Positions 1 to 9,041 of a stretch of 37,086 bases of DNA are shown one piece after another; positions within the stretch are counted from its first letter, which is position 1, and each line of letters starts with the position of its first letter. Below the pieces are notes generated by a model. That model was not told the origin of the DNA. It saw only the letters and a program-made list of their open reading frames with translations, and did not search any database. This DNA comes from Acidobacteriota bacterium (GTDB lineage: Bacteria; Acidobacteriota; Terriglobia; Acidiferrales; UBA7541): NCBI GenBank assembly GCA_003224145.1, contig QHYN01000214.1, positions 1-37,086 of the forward strand, in the 5' to 3' direction. A program made the translations under genes and the position numbers.

Positions 1-2
1 AA

Positions 3-551
3 AATGGCGTTCACGTCGACGTCGCATTTGAATTCGGGACCGGTGTCCTCGGCTTTGCGGACCGCCGCCATTTCGGCCGCGTGCATGCCTGGGAATCCAT
101 CGAAAACAGCACCGGACTTTCCTCTCTCGGCGTCGATGGGCTCTCAAAAGACTTCACCGTCGCGCGTTTCCGCGAATTACTCTCCGCCTCCGTGCGTCCA
201 CTGAAAGATTTTCTTATGGACCAGAACCGCGTTGCAGGTCTTGGCAACATCTACTCTTGCGAGTCACTCTGGCACGCCCGCCTCAATCCTCGTCGCCGCG
301 CCGGCTCCTTAAAACCGCACGAGTCCCGCCGCCTCCACAAAGCAATTGTGTCCGTTCTCGCGCGTGCCTTAGAATGCTGTTTGCATCCCGCGCCCGACTT
401 TCGCGACTCGGCGTGGTGGTTTCAGGGCCTCGAAAAGATTCTTCGCGTTTATGGCCGCGAAGGCAAACCCTGCCGCCGCTGCAGAGCCCCGATACAGCGC
501 GTCGTGCGGGGCGGCCGCTCCACGTATTATTGCCGCCGGTGCCAAAAATGA
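3..551 (+). CDS. mutM: Formamidopyrimidine-DNA glycosylase, C-terminal part (5' end outside window)
   Basis: Base-excision-repair glycosylase/AP lyase that removes oxidised purines such as 8-oxoguanine. The frame is open from the window edge, so the N-terminal catalytic proline is not visible. The visible part starts at the end of the first domain with the D-R-R-x-F-G segment typical of Fpg. It continues through the helix-two-turn-helix segment (QNRVAGLGNIYSCE, the family's DNA-binding and lesion-recognition loop) and ends in a zinc finger of the form C-x2-C-x16-C-x2-C (CRRC ... CRRC). The finger and stop at 549-551 agree with a complete C-terminus. The next gene, xseB, starts 28 bases downstream, so co-transcription is plausible. 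Family assignment is secure; only the start is missing. Confidence 0.93.
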   Translation, partial: NGVHVDVAFEFGTGVLGFADRRHFGRVHAWESIENSTGLSSLGVDGLSKDFTVARFRELLSASVRPLKDFLMDQNRVAGLGNIYSCESLWHARLNPRRRAGSLKPHESRRLHKAIVSVLARALECCLHPAPDFRDSAWWFQGLEKILRVYGREGKPCRRCRAPIQRVVRGGRSTYYCRRCQK

Positions 552-579
552 CCGCAGTAAGAGGACAAAGGCCCATCGC

Positions 580-852
580 GTGAATTCACCTGCTCCCAAA
601 AGACCCGAACCGCCGAAGAAGCCCGATTTCGAGCGTTCCCTGGCGCGCCTCGAAGAGGTGGTCCGCCGGCTCGAAAGCCCCCAGCTTTCGCTGGACGATG
701 CGATGAAGCTCTTCGAAGAAGGCGTGGCGCTCTCCCGCGAATGCCAGAAACAACTCGAAGAGGCAGAAGGCCGCGTCGAAATTCTTCTAAAAAAAGCGGA
801 TGGCAAGCTTGCTGCCGAGGCCTTCGACCCCGAGCGGGAGCCCGAATCGTGA
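580..852 (+). CDS. xseB: Exodeoxyribonuclease VII small subunit
   Basis: Small subunit of exonuclease VII, which degrades single-stranded DNA together with XseA. From a GTG start at 580 the product is 90 residues, close to the usual 70-90. It carries the family core FERSLARLEEVVRRLE followed by L-D-x-A-M-x-L-F-E-E-G and a charged helical tail. An upstream ATG at 451 is in frame but would overlap mutM by about 100 bases and add a low-complexity N-terminus, so I prefer GTG 580. An AAGAGGA sequence lies about 15 bases upstream, which is rather far. xseA is not in the window. ispA begins 40 bases downstream, the common xseB-ispA order. Confidence 0.88.
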   Translation: MNSPAPKRPEPPKKPDFERSLARLEEVVRRLESPQLSLDDAMKLFEEGVALSRECQKQLEEAEGRVEILLKKADGKLAAEAFDPEREPES

Positions 853-892
853 TTCCTCCCAACTGCTGTATGGCAACCGTTTCTCTCGCGCG

Positions 893-1774
893 ATGAAACT
901 CTCTGCTTTCTTCGAAGAGGACCGTCTCGCCGTTGACGCTGCTCTCGAGCGCCTCCTTCCAGCAGAATCCACCCCACCGTCTTCTATCCATACGGCCATG
1001 CGTTACAGCGTCTTCGCTGGCGGAAAACGCATGCGTCCCATCCTCTGTCTGGAAGCAGCCCGCATTTTCTCCAGCGACATCACTCCCGCGTTGCACCCCG
1101 CCTGCGCCCTCGAATTCATCCACACCTACTCTTTGATCCACGATGACTTGCCAGCCCTCGATAATGACGACCTCCGCCGCGGCAAACCCACTTGCCACAA
1201 AAAATTCGGTGAGGCCCTTGCCATCCTTGCCGGTGACGCGCTGCTTACTCTCGCGTTCGAGATCATTGGCGCGACCCCCGTCGCCGCCGAACGCCGCGTC
1301 GCTGTCCTTGCCGAAATCGCCGCCGCCGCCGGTACCATCAATGGCATGGTCGGTGGCCAGGTCGCCGACATCGAAGCCGAGCGCAAATCCGTCGACGCGC
1401 AGATGCTCGAATACATTCACCGCTCGAAAACAGCTGCGCTCATTCGCGCGTCGGTCACAGCTGGCGCTTTGTGTGCCGGCGCAAGTCCCGAGGACGTCGC
1501 GCGCCTCCGTCGATTCGGTGAAACCATCGGCTGGGCCTTTCAGGTAACCGACGATATTCTGGATGTCGAGGAATCTTCCGCCGCTCTCGGCAAAACCGCC
1601 GGAAAAGATCTTGCTCAACAGAAGGCTACCTATCCCGCGGTTTACGGCCTCGAACGCTCTCACCAGATTGCCAGCGACCTCGCGAACAAAGCCATTGCCG
1701 AACTCTCGCCGTTTGCCGATCGCTCTTCCCGCCTCCGCGAAATTGCCGAATTCCTCGTCCTGCGCCGCACTTGA
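893..1774 (+). CDS. ispA: Polyprenyl diphosphate synthase (farnesyl/geranylgeranyl type)
   Basis: Trans-isoprenyl diphosphate synthase that condenses IPP with allylic diphosphates to give C15 or C20 precursors for quinones, undecaprenyl phosphate and hopanoids. The 293-residue protein has the GGKRMRP substrate-binding motif. It has a first aspartate-rich motif DDLPALDNDD near residue 84 with the two-residue insertion typical of bacterial FPP synthases, and a second motif DDILD at about 220. The start at ATG 893 gives the normal N-terminus; the frame is open further upstream to 800 but that would run into xseB. It sits between xseB and tlyA, a conserved neighbourhood, although dxs, often found here, is absent. 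Chain length cannot be decided from the sequence alone. Confidence 0.92.
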   Translation: MKLSAFFEEDRLAVDAALERLLPAESTPPSSIHTAMRYSVFAGGKRMRPILCLEAARIFSSDITPALHPACALEFIHTYSLIHDDLPALDNDDLRRGKPTCHKKFGEALAILAGDALLTLAFEIIGATPVAAERRVAVLAEIAAAAGTINGMVGGQVADIEAERKSVDAQMLEYIHRSKTAALIRASVTAGALCAGASPEDVARLRRFGETIGWAFQVTDDILDVEESSAALGKTAGKDLAQQKATYPAVYGLERSHQIASDLANKAIAELSPFADRSSRLREIAEFLVLRRT

Positions 1775-1790
1775 CGGGCGCCCCCTTGCC

Positions 1791-2543
1791 ATGAAACGCA
1801 AGCCAGCTCGCCGGCGGCTCGATGATCTTCTCGTCGAGCGCGGGCTCGCTGAATCTCTCCAAAAGGCCGCGGCCATGATCCTTGCGGGGGAAGTTCAAGT
1901 GGACGGCAAGCGCGTGGAAAAAGCCGGCCTGCCGGTGGCCAGTAACGCCGAAGTTAAAGTCACCAGCAGGCTGCAGAAATATGTCAGCCGCGGCGGCTTC
2001 AAACTCGAAGGCGCGCTTCAAGATTTTTCAATCCATCCAGAACATCGCATCTGTCTGGACATCGGCTCCTCGCACGGCGGCTTCACCGATTGTCTGCTGC
2101 AACACGGCGCGGCTCGCGTCTACGCCGTCGACGTGAGCGTCGAACAGCTCGACTGGAAACTCCGCCAGGACGGCCGTGTCATCCCCGTGCAGCGCAACGC
2201 GCGCGAACTGCGCGCTGAAGATGTTCCCGAACAAATTGATCTCGTAACCATCGACGTCTCTTTTATCTCCGTCAGAAAAGTGATTGCCCCGGCCGCAAGA
2301 GTGGCGAAATCCGGCGCTATCTTCCTCATCCTTGTTAAGCCCCAATTCGAATTGCGCCGCGAAGAAATCGGCCATAGCGGCATCGTGAAGGATGAAAAGC
2401 TTCACGAAAAAGCGGTTCTGTCCGTGCGCAAATACGTGGGATCTCTCGGCTTAAAGTGTCTCGGAACTTGCCCCAGCCGTCTTGCCGGCGCCGAAGGCAA
2501 TCAGGAGTATTTTCTCCACGCGCGAAAAAAATCACTGGAGTAG
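1791..2543 (+). CDS. tlyA: TlyA family rRNA (cytidine-2'-O)-methyltransferase
   Basis: SAM-dependent 2'-O-methyltransferase of the TlyA/haemolysin A family, which in other bacteria methylates cytidines of 16S and 23S rRNA. From ATG 1791 the product is 250 residues. An N-terminal S4 RNA-binding domain (about 8-65, starting RRRLDDLLVERGLAESL) leads into a FtsJ-like Rossmann domain with the SAM motif LDIGSSHGGFTDCLL. KPQFE and GNQEYF near the end are TlyA signatures. The frame is open upstream to 1563, but that stretch overlaps ispA. It begins 16 bases after ispA and 13 bases before nadK, so it is probably in one operon. Confidence 0.93.
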   Translation: MKRKPARRRLDDLLVERGLAESLQKAAAMILAGEVQVDGKRVEKAGLPVASNAEVKVTSRLQKYVSRGGFKLEGALQDFSIHPEHRICLDIGSSHGGFTDCLLQHGAARVYAVDVSVEQLDWKLRQDGRVIPVQRNARELRAEDVPEQIDLVTIDVSFISVRKVIAPAARVAKSGAIFLILVKPQFELRREEIGHSGIVKDEKLHEKAVLSVRKYVGSLGLKCLGTCPSRLAGAEGNQEYFLHARKKSLE

Positions 2544-2556
2544 AATCGCAAGACCC

Positions 2557-3432
2557 ATGCAGCCCAGACAAACTTTCCATGCCATCGGCATTCTGTCCCG
2601 CCCACGCCGCGAACAACTCTCCGTCGTCGTTCCTCCTTTGTTGAAATGGCTCGAAGCTCATGGCGTCAAGCCTGTTCTCGACGAAGAGACGGCGGCTGCC
2701 CTGCCCGGTAACTCCAAAGGCCGCTCCCGTTCCCTCGTGGCGGATGCTTCGCAGCTCCTGCTCGTTCTCGGGGGCGACGGCACCATGCTCGCCGCCGCGC
2801 GTCTGGCAGCGCCGCGTCGAATCCCCATCTTGCCGATCAACATGGGCAGCCTTGGCTTTCTTACCAGCTTCACCCTGGACGAACTCTATCCCGCACTGGA
2901 AGAAACTCTCGCCGGCCTTGCGTCCGTTAGCCAGCGTGTTATGCTTCAGGCCGATTTGGTGCGTGCCGGCTCGGTGATTGATAGCCAGTGCGCCCTCAAT
3001 GACGCGGTCATTCACAAGGGCGCGCTTGCTCGCATGATTCAACTGGAGCTGCATATCAATTCCGATTTTGTCTGCCGCTATCGTGCCGATGGTTTGATCG
3101 TGTCCAGCCCCACCGGTTCGACCGCTTATTCCCTTTCCGCCGGCGGGCCCATCGTGCATCCGTCCGTCGAAGCGTTCGTCATCACTCCTATCTGTCCGCA
3201 CATGCTGAGCGACCGCCCGCTGGTGATTCAAGATTCCTCTTGCATTGAAGTGAGACTCAATGGCGATGTCGAGTCCGTTTACCTGACGCTCGACGGACAA
3301 CGCGGAATTCCCATGCAGCCGACGGACATTCTTCGGGTTCGCCGCGCCGAGGAATTATTGAAACTCATCCAACCGCCACAGAAGCCCTATTTCGAGATTC
3401 TGCGCAGCAAGCTGAAATGGGGCGAAGCTTGA
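2557..3432 (+). CDS. nadK: NAD kinase
   Basis: ATP-NAD kinase, making NADP+ from NAD+ in the cytoplasm. The 291-residue product has the GGDGT diacylglycerol-kinase-like motif at residues 72-76. It also has the N-D-A-V and S-P-T-G-S-T-A-Y-S-L-S-A-G-G-P blocks that form the NAD site. Start ATG 2557 gives the usual short lead-in to the first beta strand. A weak CTGGAG ribosome site lies at the end of tlyA. The tlyA-nadK pair is conserved in many phyla and is usually followed by recN; here recN is absent and an unrelated amidohydrolase follows after 55 bases. Confidence 0.94.
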   Translation: MQPRQTFHAIGILSRPRREQLSVVVPPLLKWLEAHGVKPVLDEETAAALPGNSKGRSRSLVADASQLLLVLGGDGTMLAAARLAAPRRIPILPINMGSLGFLTSFTLDELYPALEETLAGLASVSQRVMLQADLVRAGSVIDSQCALNDAVIHKGALARMIQLELHINSDFVCRYRADGLIVSSPTGSTAYSLSAGGPIVHPSVEAFVITPICPHMLSDRPLVIQDSSCIEVRLNGDVESVYLTLDGQRGIPMQPTDILRVRRAEELLKLIQPPQKPYFEILRSKLKWGEA

Positions 3433-3487
3433 TTGTTCGGCCGCACTGTCCTTTTCGATTCTAGTGTCGATTCATCTGGAGTGATTC

Positions 3488-5167
3488 ATGCGACTCGTTT
3501 TCTTGGCGGCGTTTATCTTGCTATTTGCTGGCGTGAGTGCCCACTCCCAGCAACCCTCCTTCGCCGACGTGGTCATCCTTCACGGGCATGTCTGGACGGT
3601 AGACCGCGAGCACCCACAGGCCGAGACCCTTGCCATCCATGGCAGCCGCATCATCGCCGTGGGCTCCGATGCCGACATTGCGAAGTGGGTTGGACCATCT
3701 ACCAGGAAGATCGATGCCCAGGGCAAAAGCGTCCTTCCCGGTTTTATTGACTCCCACGTTCATTTCAGCAGCGGCGGCGGCGAGATCAGCGGCGTTCAAT
3801 TGCGCGACGCAAACACGCCCACGGAATTTGCCAGGCGCATCGGAGAACATGCGAAAAAACTAACCAAAGGCGAATGGATGCTCGGCGGCACGTGGGACCA
3901 TGAGCTCTGGGGCGGAACGCCTCTCCCGTCGCATGATTGGATTGACTCCGTCACCCCGGACACGCCCGTTCTCGTCAGCCGCTATGACGGACACATGGCC
4001 CTCGCTAACGGCGTCGTGCTGCGGCTCGCCGGTATCACCCGCGAAACCAAAGACCCTCCCGGTGGGACCATCGTTCGCGACAAAGACGGTAATCCCACCG
4101 GCCTCTTGAAAGACGCGGCCATGGATCTCGTCTACCGCGTCGTCCCACCCCCCTCGGAGGAACAGCTCCTGCGCATGATTCATGCCGCAATGAACGAAGC
4201 CCGCCGCTTCGGCGTGACCAGCATTCACGACATCAGTTCGACCGAAGACGTCCGCGCTTACCAGACCCTCGCCACCCGCGGCGAGTTGACTCTGCGCATC
4301 TACTGCATCACTCCGCTCCCGCAGTGGGAGGCCCCGGCCACCGCCGGCATCCGTGCCGCCTTCGGAAACGATTGGATTCACCTCGGCGCGCTCAAGGGTT
4401 TTGCGGACGGCTCCCTAGGCTCGACCACGGCGCTCTTCGAGCAGCCGTACAACGACGCCCCGGAAACTTCCGGCCTGCCCAACGAAATGATGCTGCCCGA
4501 AGGCAATATGCTCAAGATGGCTCTCGGCGCCGACAAAGCGGGCCTGCAATTGGCCGTTCATGCTATCGGTGACAAGGCGAACCGCATCATGCTGGATGTT
4601 TATACCGAAGTGGCCAAGCGAAACGGCGCGCGCGCCGACCGTCGCTGGCGCATCGAACACGCGCAGCATCTTCGTCCTGAGGATTTCGCGCGTTTTGCGC
4701 AACTCGGCGTCATTGCCTCGGTGCAGCCCTATCACGCGATTGACGACGGCCGCTGGGCGGAGAAGCGCATCGGCCATGAACGCGCCAAAACGACGTACGC
4801 GTTTCGAACCTTCCTTGACCACGGCGTTCGGCTGGCCTTCGGCAGTGACTGGACCGTCGCCCCATTGAACCCTATGATCGGTCTTTACGCCGCCGTGACC
4901 CGCGCCACGCTCGATGGGAAAAACCCGAATGGCTGGTTCCCCGAACAGAAACTGACGCTCAAGGAAGCCATCGAGGCCTACACAATGGGCTCTGCCTTTG
5001 CGGAATTTCGCGAAAAGAAAAAGGGTTCCCTTACGCCCGGCAAACTCGCCGACGTGGTTGTTCTCGATACCGATTTATTTTCGGTCGCACCGGAGAAAGT
5101 CAAGGACGCGGCCGTGCGCTACACGATTGTCGGTGGAAAAGTCGTTTACGAAGCGGGAAAGAACTAA
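3488..5167 (+). CDS. Exported amidohydrolase (YtcJ/Amidohydrolase_3 family)
   Basis: Metal-dependent hydrolase of the amidohydrolase superfamily; substrate unknown. The 559-residue product starts with a signal peptide (residues 1 to about 20, ending A-H-S-Q), so it acts in the periplasm or beyond. The family pattern is present: a small beta-sandwich N-terminus, the metal motif DSHVHF after LPGFI, the GFADGSLGS block, the HAIGDKANR histidine motif, the HAQH histidine, and FGSDWTV near the end. A GGAG sequence 6 bases before ATG 3488 supports the start. The stop overlaps the stop of the convergent lysA by 4 bases. Members act on varied amides or N-substituted compounds, so I give no substrate. 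Confidence 0.88.
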   Translation: MRLVFLAAFILLFAGVSAHSQQPSFADVVILHGHVWTVDREHPQAETLAIHGSRIIAVGSDADIAKWVGPSTRKIDAQGKSVLPGFIDSHVHFSSGGGEISGVQLRDANTPTEFARRIGEHAKKLTKGEWMLGGTWDHELWGGTPLPSHDWIDSVTPDTPVLVSRYDGHMALANGVVLRLAGITRETKDPPGGTIVRDKDGNPTGLLKDAAMDLVYRVVPPPSEEQLLRMIHAAMNEARRFGVTSIHDISSTEDVRAYQTLATRGELTLRIYCITPLPQWEAPATAGIRAAFGNDWIHLGALKGFADGSLGSTTALFEQPYNDAPETSGLPNEMMLPEGNMLKMALGADKAGLQLAVHAIGDKANRIMLDVYTEVAKRNGARADRRWRIEHAQHLRPEDFARFAQLGVIASVQPYHAIDDGRWAEKRIGHERAKTTYAFRTFLDHGVRLAFGSDWTVAPLNPMIGLYAAVTRATLDGKNPNGWFPEQKLTLKEAIEAYTMGSAFAEFREKKKGSLTPGKLADVVVLDTDLFSVAPEKVKDAAVRYTIVGGKVVYEAGKN

Positions 5168-6543
5168 GCCAAAACATCCGTTCGAACCAAGTCTTCCTGC
5201 GTTTCACGCCGGCGGATCAGCCGGAAGCGGTCCTTTTCCACCAGGACTTCCGCTGGGCGACATCGCGCATTGTAATTGGAGGCTTGCACCATTCCGTACG
5301 CTCCCGCTCCCCAGATTGCCAGTAAGTCGCCGGATTGGACTTCTTCCAAGGGCCAATCCCTCAAAAAACAATCTCCCGTCTCGCACACCGGGCCTACAAT
5401 GTCGGCTCGTTCCCGCTTCCTATTCCTCTCTCTTCCCACCCGGGTCACTTTCGTGATGGGATGGACCGCTCCGTAGAGTACGGGCCGCATCAAATCGTTC
5501 ATCGCGCCATCCACAATCACAAATCTCTTGCCCCGAGTTGTTTTTGTATAGGCGACCCGAGTGAGAAGCACTCCCGCCTGCGCGATGATCGAGCGGCCCG
5601 GTTCCAGCAAAAGCTTCACATCCAGTCCGCTCAGCAATTGCCGGATCAGCCGCGCATATTCCGTGCGTCTCGGCGGCTTTTGATCTACATAGCGCACTCC
5701 CAACCCGCCGCCGACGTCCAGACAACGCAAATGAATTCCCTCGCTGCACAATTCTTCGACATACCCCACCAGCCGCTTCACCGCGCGGCGGAACGGTTCG
5801 AGCGAGGTGATTTGCGAGCCAATGTGCGCGCTCAGTCCCTCCCAGCGAATCCATTTCGAATTAAGATGAGCCAGGTACAGTCGCTTCGCCTCTGTCCAAA
5901 CCAGCCCAAACTTGTGTTCGTGCCTGCCTGTCGCAATGTGGGGATGGCCACCGGCCTGCACGTCCGGATTCACTCGAATCGCCGCCGCAGGTGGCCTCCC
6001 GCCTTTCTCCACCACTCGTGCGGCTTCCTCTGTCAAGATTTCTAGTTCAGCTTCCGATTCCGCATTGAACAGCAGAATCCCCGAAGACGTTTCCTGCCCG
6101 CGGACCCGATAGTTCAACGCTTCCCGAATCTCCTCCCGGGTCTTTCCCACTCCGGAAAATACGACGCGGTCACCTTTGATGCCAATGTGCTGCAATAATC
6201 GCAGCTCACCTCCGGACACAATGTCGAATCCACTTCCCAACTTGCCGAGTTGCTCCAGAAGGGAAAGGTTTCCATTAGACTTCACCGCAAAACACAGTGT
6301 GTAGTCTATCCCTCGCAGGCCTGCTCCGAGCTCGCGGTAAGCCCCTTCAATGGCGGCGCTGCTGTAAAGATACGTTGGTGTTCCAAATTCTTCCGCAATC
6401 GATGTAAGCGCCACTTCCTCGCAGAAAACTTCCTCTCTCGACCCCTCGCGCGAGGCATTTCTCTTCCAGGCAAAATGTGGCGTGAACTCAACGGGATCGA
6501 CGTATTTCAGCTTGCGCTGAGGCCCATCCGTCGAATGGCTCAT
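5164..6543 (-). CDS. lysA: Diaminopimelate decarboxylase
   Basis: PLP enzyme converting meso-diaminopimelate to L-lysine, the last lysine step. The 459-residue product is of normal length and has the fold-III decarboxylase motifs in order: FAVKSN with the PLP lysine, GFDIVSGGEL, HIGSQ, LDVGGGLG, LLEPGRS, the active-site Cys in VCETGDCF, and GAYGMVQASNYN. The start ATG (6543-6541) overlaps the TGA of the upstream phosphatase gene as ATGA, so translation is probably coupled. The functional link between the two genes is unclear. No other lysine gene is nearby. The 3' end overlaps the convergent amidohydrolase by 4 bases. Confidence 0.95.
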   Translation of the reverse strand: MSHSTDGPQRKLKYVDPVEFTPHFAWKRNASREGSREEVFCEEVALTSIAEEFGTPTYLYSSAAIEGAYRELGAGLRGIDYTLCFAVKSNGNLSLLEQLGKLGSGFDIVSGGELRLLQHIGIKGDRVVFSGVGKTREEIREALNYRVRGQETSSGILLFNAESEAELEILTEEAARVVEKGGRPPAAAIRVNPDVQAGGHPHIATGRHEHKFGLVWTEAKRLYLAHLNSKWIRWEGLSAHIGSQITSLEPFRRAVKRLVGYVEELCSEGIHLRCLDVGGGLGVRYVDQKPPRRTEYARLIRQLLSGLDVKLLLEPGRSIIAQAGVLLTRVAYTKTTRGKRFVIVDGAMNDLMRPVLYGAVHPITKVTRVGRERNRKRERADIVGPVCETGDCFLRDWPLEEVQSGDLLAIWGAGAYGMVQASNYNARCRPAEVLVEKDRFRLIRRRETQEDLVRTDVLA

Positions 6544-8312
6544 CGGACTTTCATCACCACCAGTGTCCGATCATCAGACAGCGGAGCGCTTTGTGTGAAC
6601 CAGTCCACTTCGTTCAGGATCGTGTCGGCCAGTTCCGCGGCCGTCAGCTCGTGGTGTCTCTCAATCAATTCGCGCAGCCGCGTGTTGCCGAAAAATTGAC
6701 CTTCGCCGTTCATCGATTCCGCGATCCCGTCGGAGTGAAACACCAAAATATTTCCCGGCTCCAGCGTCACTCCCCATTCGTCGTAAGTTGCTTCTTCGAA
6801 GATGCCCAGTGGAAACCCCGTCAATTCGATTTTCCCACAGCGTCCATCCTTGTAGAGCAATGGCTGGGACTGGCCCGCATTCGCCACGCGCAGCTTTTGC
6901 CTGCCTTTTTGCCACGTCGCAAAACACGCCGTCATGAATCGCCCTTCGATCCGCCGCTCTCCCACCAATTGATTCATTTGCTTCAACATTGCCGCCGGCT
7001 GCAGCTTTTGTGGTGCAAGGCTGCGCATGATTCCGATCGCCACCGCTCCATAAAGCGCGGCCGCCGTCCCTTTTCCGCTCACGTCTCCCAGCGCGACCCC
7101 CAGTTGCTGGGGCCCGTAGCGCAGAAACTCGTACAGGTCGCCGCAAACTTCGCGCGCGGAGAGGTACCGCGCCGCCAAGTCCACTCCGTAGTCTTCTGAC
7201 GGCACCGGCCGCAGCAGCGCGCCTTGAATCCTTTTCGCTGCGTGCAGGTCCCGCTCCAGCCGCGCCTCTTCCTTCGCCAGTTGCTCATACAACCGCGCAT
7301 TCTCCAGTGAAACCGCCAGATTCCCCGCCAGGATCGAAAGTGTTTGCACATGATCCTCAGTAAAGTAATTCGCAATCGGGCTTTCCAGGTCGAGCACGCC
7401 GATCACTTTTCCCTTGTGCATCATCGGAATCGCCAGTTCCGACCGCGTCTCCGGATTCACCATCAGGTACCTGGGATCCACCGTTACATCTGGCACAAGG
7501 ACCGGCTCTTTCAGCGTCGCTGCCGCGCCCACAATGCCCTCGCTCGCCGTCGCACGCAGCTTTCCCTGCACTCGCTGGCCGTGTTTCACGTCCACGCGGT
7601 GCCGGAAAACCTTCTGTTCTTCGTCGTACAGCATGATGCTCAGAATCTGGTAATCAATCACACGCTTGGTCTGCTCCGCTGCGCGCCTCAGCAATTCCTC
7701 CACTTCCAGAATCGCGCTCGTCTCGCGGCTCACTTCACTCAGCAACAGCAGCGTATCCGCCTGCGCCCTCACCTTTTCGAACAGCCGCGCATTCTCGATG
7801 GCGATTGCCAGCCGGCTCCCCACCATCGTCAAAATATTTTGCTGATCGCGGGTGAAGTAATCGAGGTGCCGGCTCTGGATGTCCAGCACGCCCAGGCATT
7901 TCCCCTGCAACATCAGCGGCACGGCCAGCTCCGACCGCACGCTGTCAATCGCGTTGATGTAGCGCGGGTCTTTCGAGGTGTCGCTCACCCGCACGGAATG
8001 CCCGGTGGCCGCTGCTGTTCCCGTGATCCCTTGCCCCATCGGTATGCGCAAGTTCTCGGCTAGCTCTCTCGTATAGCCGATGGCAAACCGGTGCCGGAGA
8101 TAACTTCCGTTTCCTTCGACCAGCAGCACGCCAAAAATCTCATAGTCGATATGCCGCTTGATCAGCGCCGCCGCCCGCGCCAGTACTTCATCCAGGTCCA
8201 GCGAGGCGTTCACTTCCTCGCCGATTTCTGCCAGTGTCGCAAGAACGTCCGCAGACACTTCCGCGGGGCCGTTCAAGGCAGTCGTTGCGATATGTTCGTC
8301 TGTAGGATTCAT
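6540..8312 (-). CDS. GAF-GAF-SpoIIE (PP2C-type) serine phosphatase
   Basis: Putative signalling phosphatase of the RsbU/SpoIIE type, a class that usually dephosphorylates anti-anti-sigma factors. The 590-residue protein has two GAF domains (about 35-175 and 205-345). Both contain the typical G-x-G-I-x-G block and a closing stretch rich in IAIENARLF. A short charged helix follows, then a PP2C domain (about 385-588) with metal-binding positions visible in EVCGDLYEF, GDVSGKG, FHSDGIAES and SDDRTLVVM. No membrane segment is seen, so it is cytoplasmic. The GAF ligand is unknown, and no partner anti-sigma or STAS gene is in the window. No Shine-Dalgarno sequence precedes the ATG at 8312; see the -10 candidate just upstream. 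Confidence 0.9.
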   Translation of the reverse strand: MNPTDEHIATTALNGPAEVSADVLATLAEIGEEVNASLDLDEVLARAAALIKRHIDYEIFGVLLVEGNGSYLRHRFAIGYTRELAENLRIPMGQGITGTAAATGHSVRVSDTSKDPRYINAIDSVRSELAVPLMLQGKCLGVLDIQSRHLDYFTRDQQNILTMVGSRLAIAIENARLFEKVRAQADTLLLLSEVSRETSAILEVEELLRRAAEQTKRVIDYQILSIMLYDEEQKVFRHRVDVKHGQRVQGKLRATASEGIVGAAATLKEPVLVPDVTVDPRYLMVNPETRSELAIPMMHKGKVIGVLDLESPIANYFTEDHVQTLSILAGNLAVSLENARLYEQLAKEEARLERDLHAAKRIQGALLRPVPSEDYGVDLAARYLSAREVCGDLYEFLRYGPQQLGVALGDVSGKGTAAALYGAVAIGIMRSLAPQKLQPAAMLKQMNQLVGERRIEGRFMTACFATWQKGRQKLRVANAGQSQPLLYKDGRCGKIELTGFPLGIFEEATYDEWGVTLEPGNILVFHSDGIAESMNGEGQFFGNTRLRELIERHHELTAAELADTILNEVDWFTQSAPLSDDRTLVVMKVR

Positions 8313-8323
8313 GGAATGCGAAT

Positions 8324-8329
8324 AGTATA
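8324..8329 (-). promoter_or_regulatory. Candidate -10 box for the GAF phosphatase-lysA unit
   Basis: On the minus strand TATACT lies 11 bases upstream of the ATG at 8312, with no good -35 hexamer at 16-18 bases. If used, transcription would begin about 5 bases before the ATG and give a nearly leaderless message. That would agree with the absence of a ribosome-binding site there. This is inferred from sequence only. Confidence 0.35.
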
Positions 8330-8450
8330 GCAGGTGGTACTGGGAGGACCGTTCGAAGGCTTCGGAATCAGTAGCTCACCTTGCAGTCCGTATTGGTCTG
8401 CGTGGAGTTTCCGCAATCCCATCGAGGCGCAAGCCAGCGCATCGCCCTCT

Positions 8451-9041
8451 TCACTTTTCCGGTCTTTTCTTTTTCGCTCCCAGTGTCAGAGCGCCCACAT
8501 ATGGCAAATTACGGTACCGTTCTGAATAGTCCAGCCCGTATCCCACCGCAAATTCGTTGGGGATGGTAAAGCCCACGTAATCGGCCCGCACCGCGGCGAT
8601 GCGCCGGGCCGGCTTGTCCAGCAGCACCGCCACTCTCAGATGCTTCGGGTTCCGGTGCTGGAAAAGCCGCAATAAATATTGCAATGTCATCCCCGTATCC
8701 AGGATGTCTTCCACCACAATCACAGTTCTTCCCTCGATGCTCGAATCCAGGTCTCGTGTCAGCCGCACTTGCCCCGAGGAATGTGTGTCCTGCCCGTAAC
8801 TCGACACCGCGATGAAATCAAAAGAAACTTTCCCCGTAAGGTTTCGCGCCAAATCCGTTAGAAAAAAGACTCCGCCTTTCAGAACACTCACCAAATGCAG
8901 CGGTTCATGCGGAAAATCTCGGCGGATCTCTTTCGCCAGTGCTTGAATCCTTCGCTGAATCCTTGCTCGCGTGATCAGCACGCGGACGCGCTCTTTTGGT
9001 CCCTGCCTGACTTTCCGCTTCGTTGCTTTTGCCCTTGCCAT
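8451..9041 (-). CDS. hpt: Hypoxanthine phosphoribosyltransferase
   Basis: Purine-salvage enzyme that joins PRPP to hypoxanthine or guanine. The 196-residue product shows the type I PRTase PRPP-binding loop VVEDILDTGMT at residues 109-119, the VLKGG loop at 53-57, and the flexible loop region around SSYG. The end (VGFTIPNEFAVGYGLDY) carries the purine-contact segment. The first 18 residues are very basic (MARAKATKRK...), an extension not needed for catalysis; a later start cannot be excluded. A purine-rich GGGGAAAAA sequence precedes ATG 9041. It is separated from the phosphatase gene by 138 bases and may be transcribed on its own. Confidence 0.94.
   Translation of the reverse strand: MARAKATKRKVRQGPKERVRVLITRARIQRRIQALAKEIRRDFPHEPLHLVSVLKGGVFFLTDLARNLTGKVSFDFIAVSSYGQDTHSSGQVRLTRDLDSSIEGRTVIVVEDILDTGMTLQYLLRLFQHRNPKHLRVAVLLDKPARRIAAVRADYVGFTIPNEFAVGYGLDYSERYRNLPYVGALTLGAKKKRPEK

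Noticed and set aside
527-1876. 449-residue minus-strand frame
   Set aside because: It lies opposite xseB, ispA and tlyA, shows no known motifs and results from GC-rich third-position bias.
5335-6045. 236-residue plus-strand frame
   Set aside because: Shadow of lysA, which has all catalytic motifs on the other strand.
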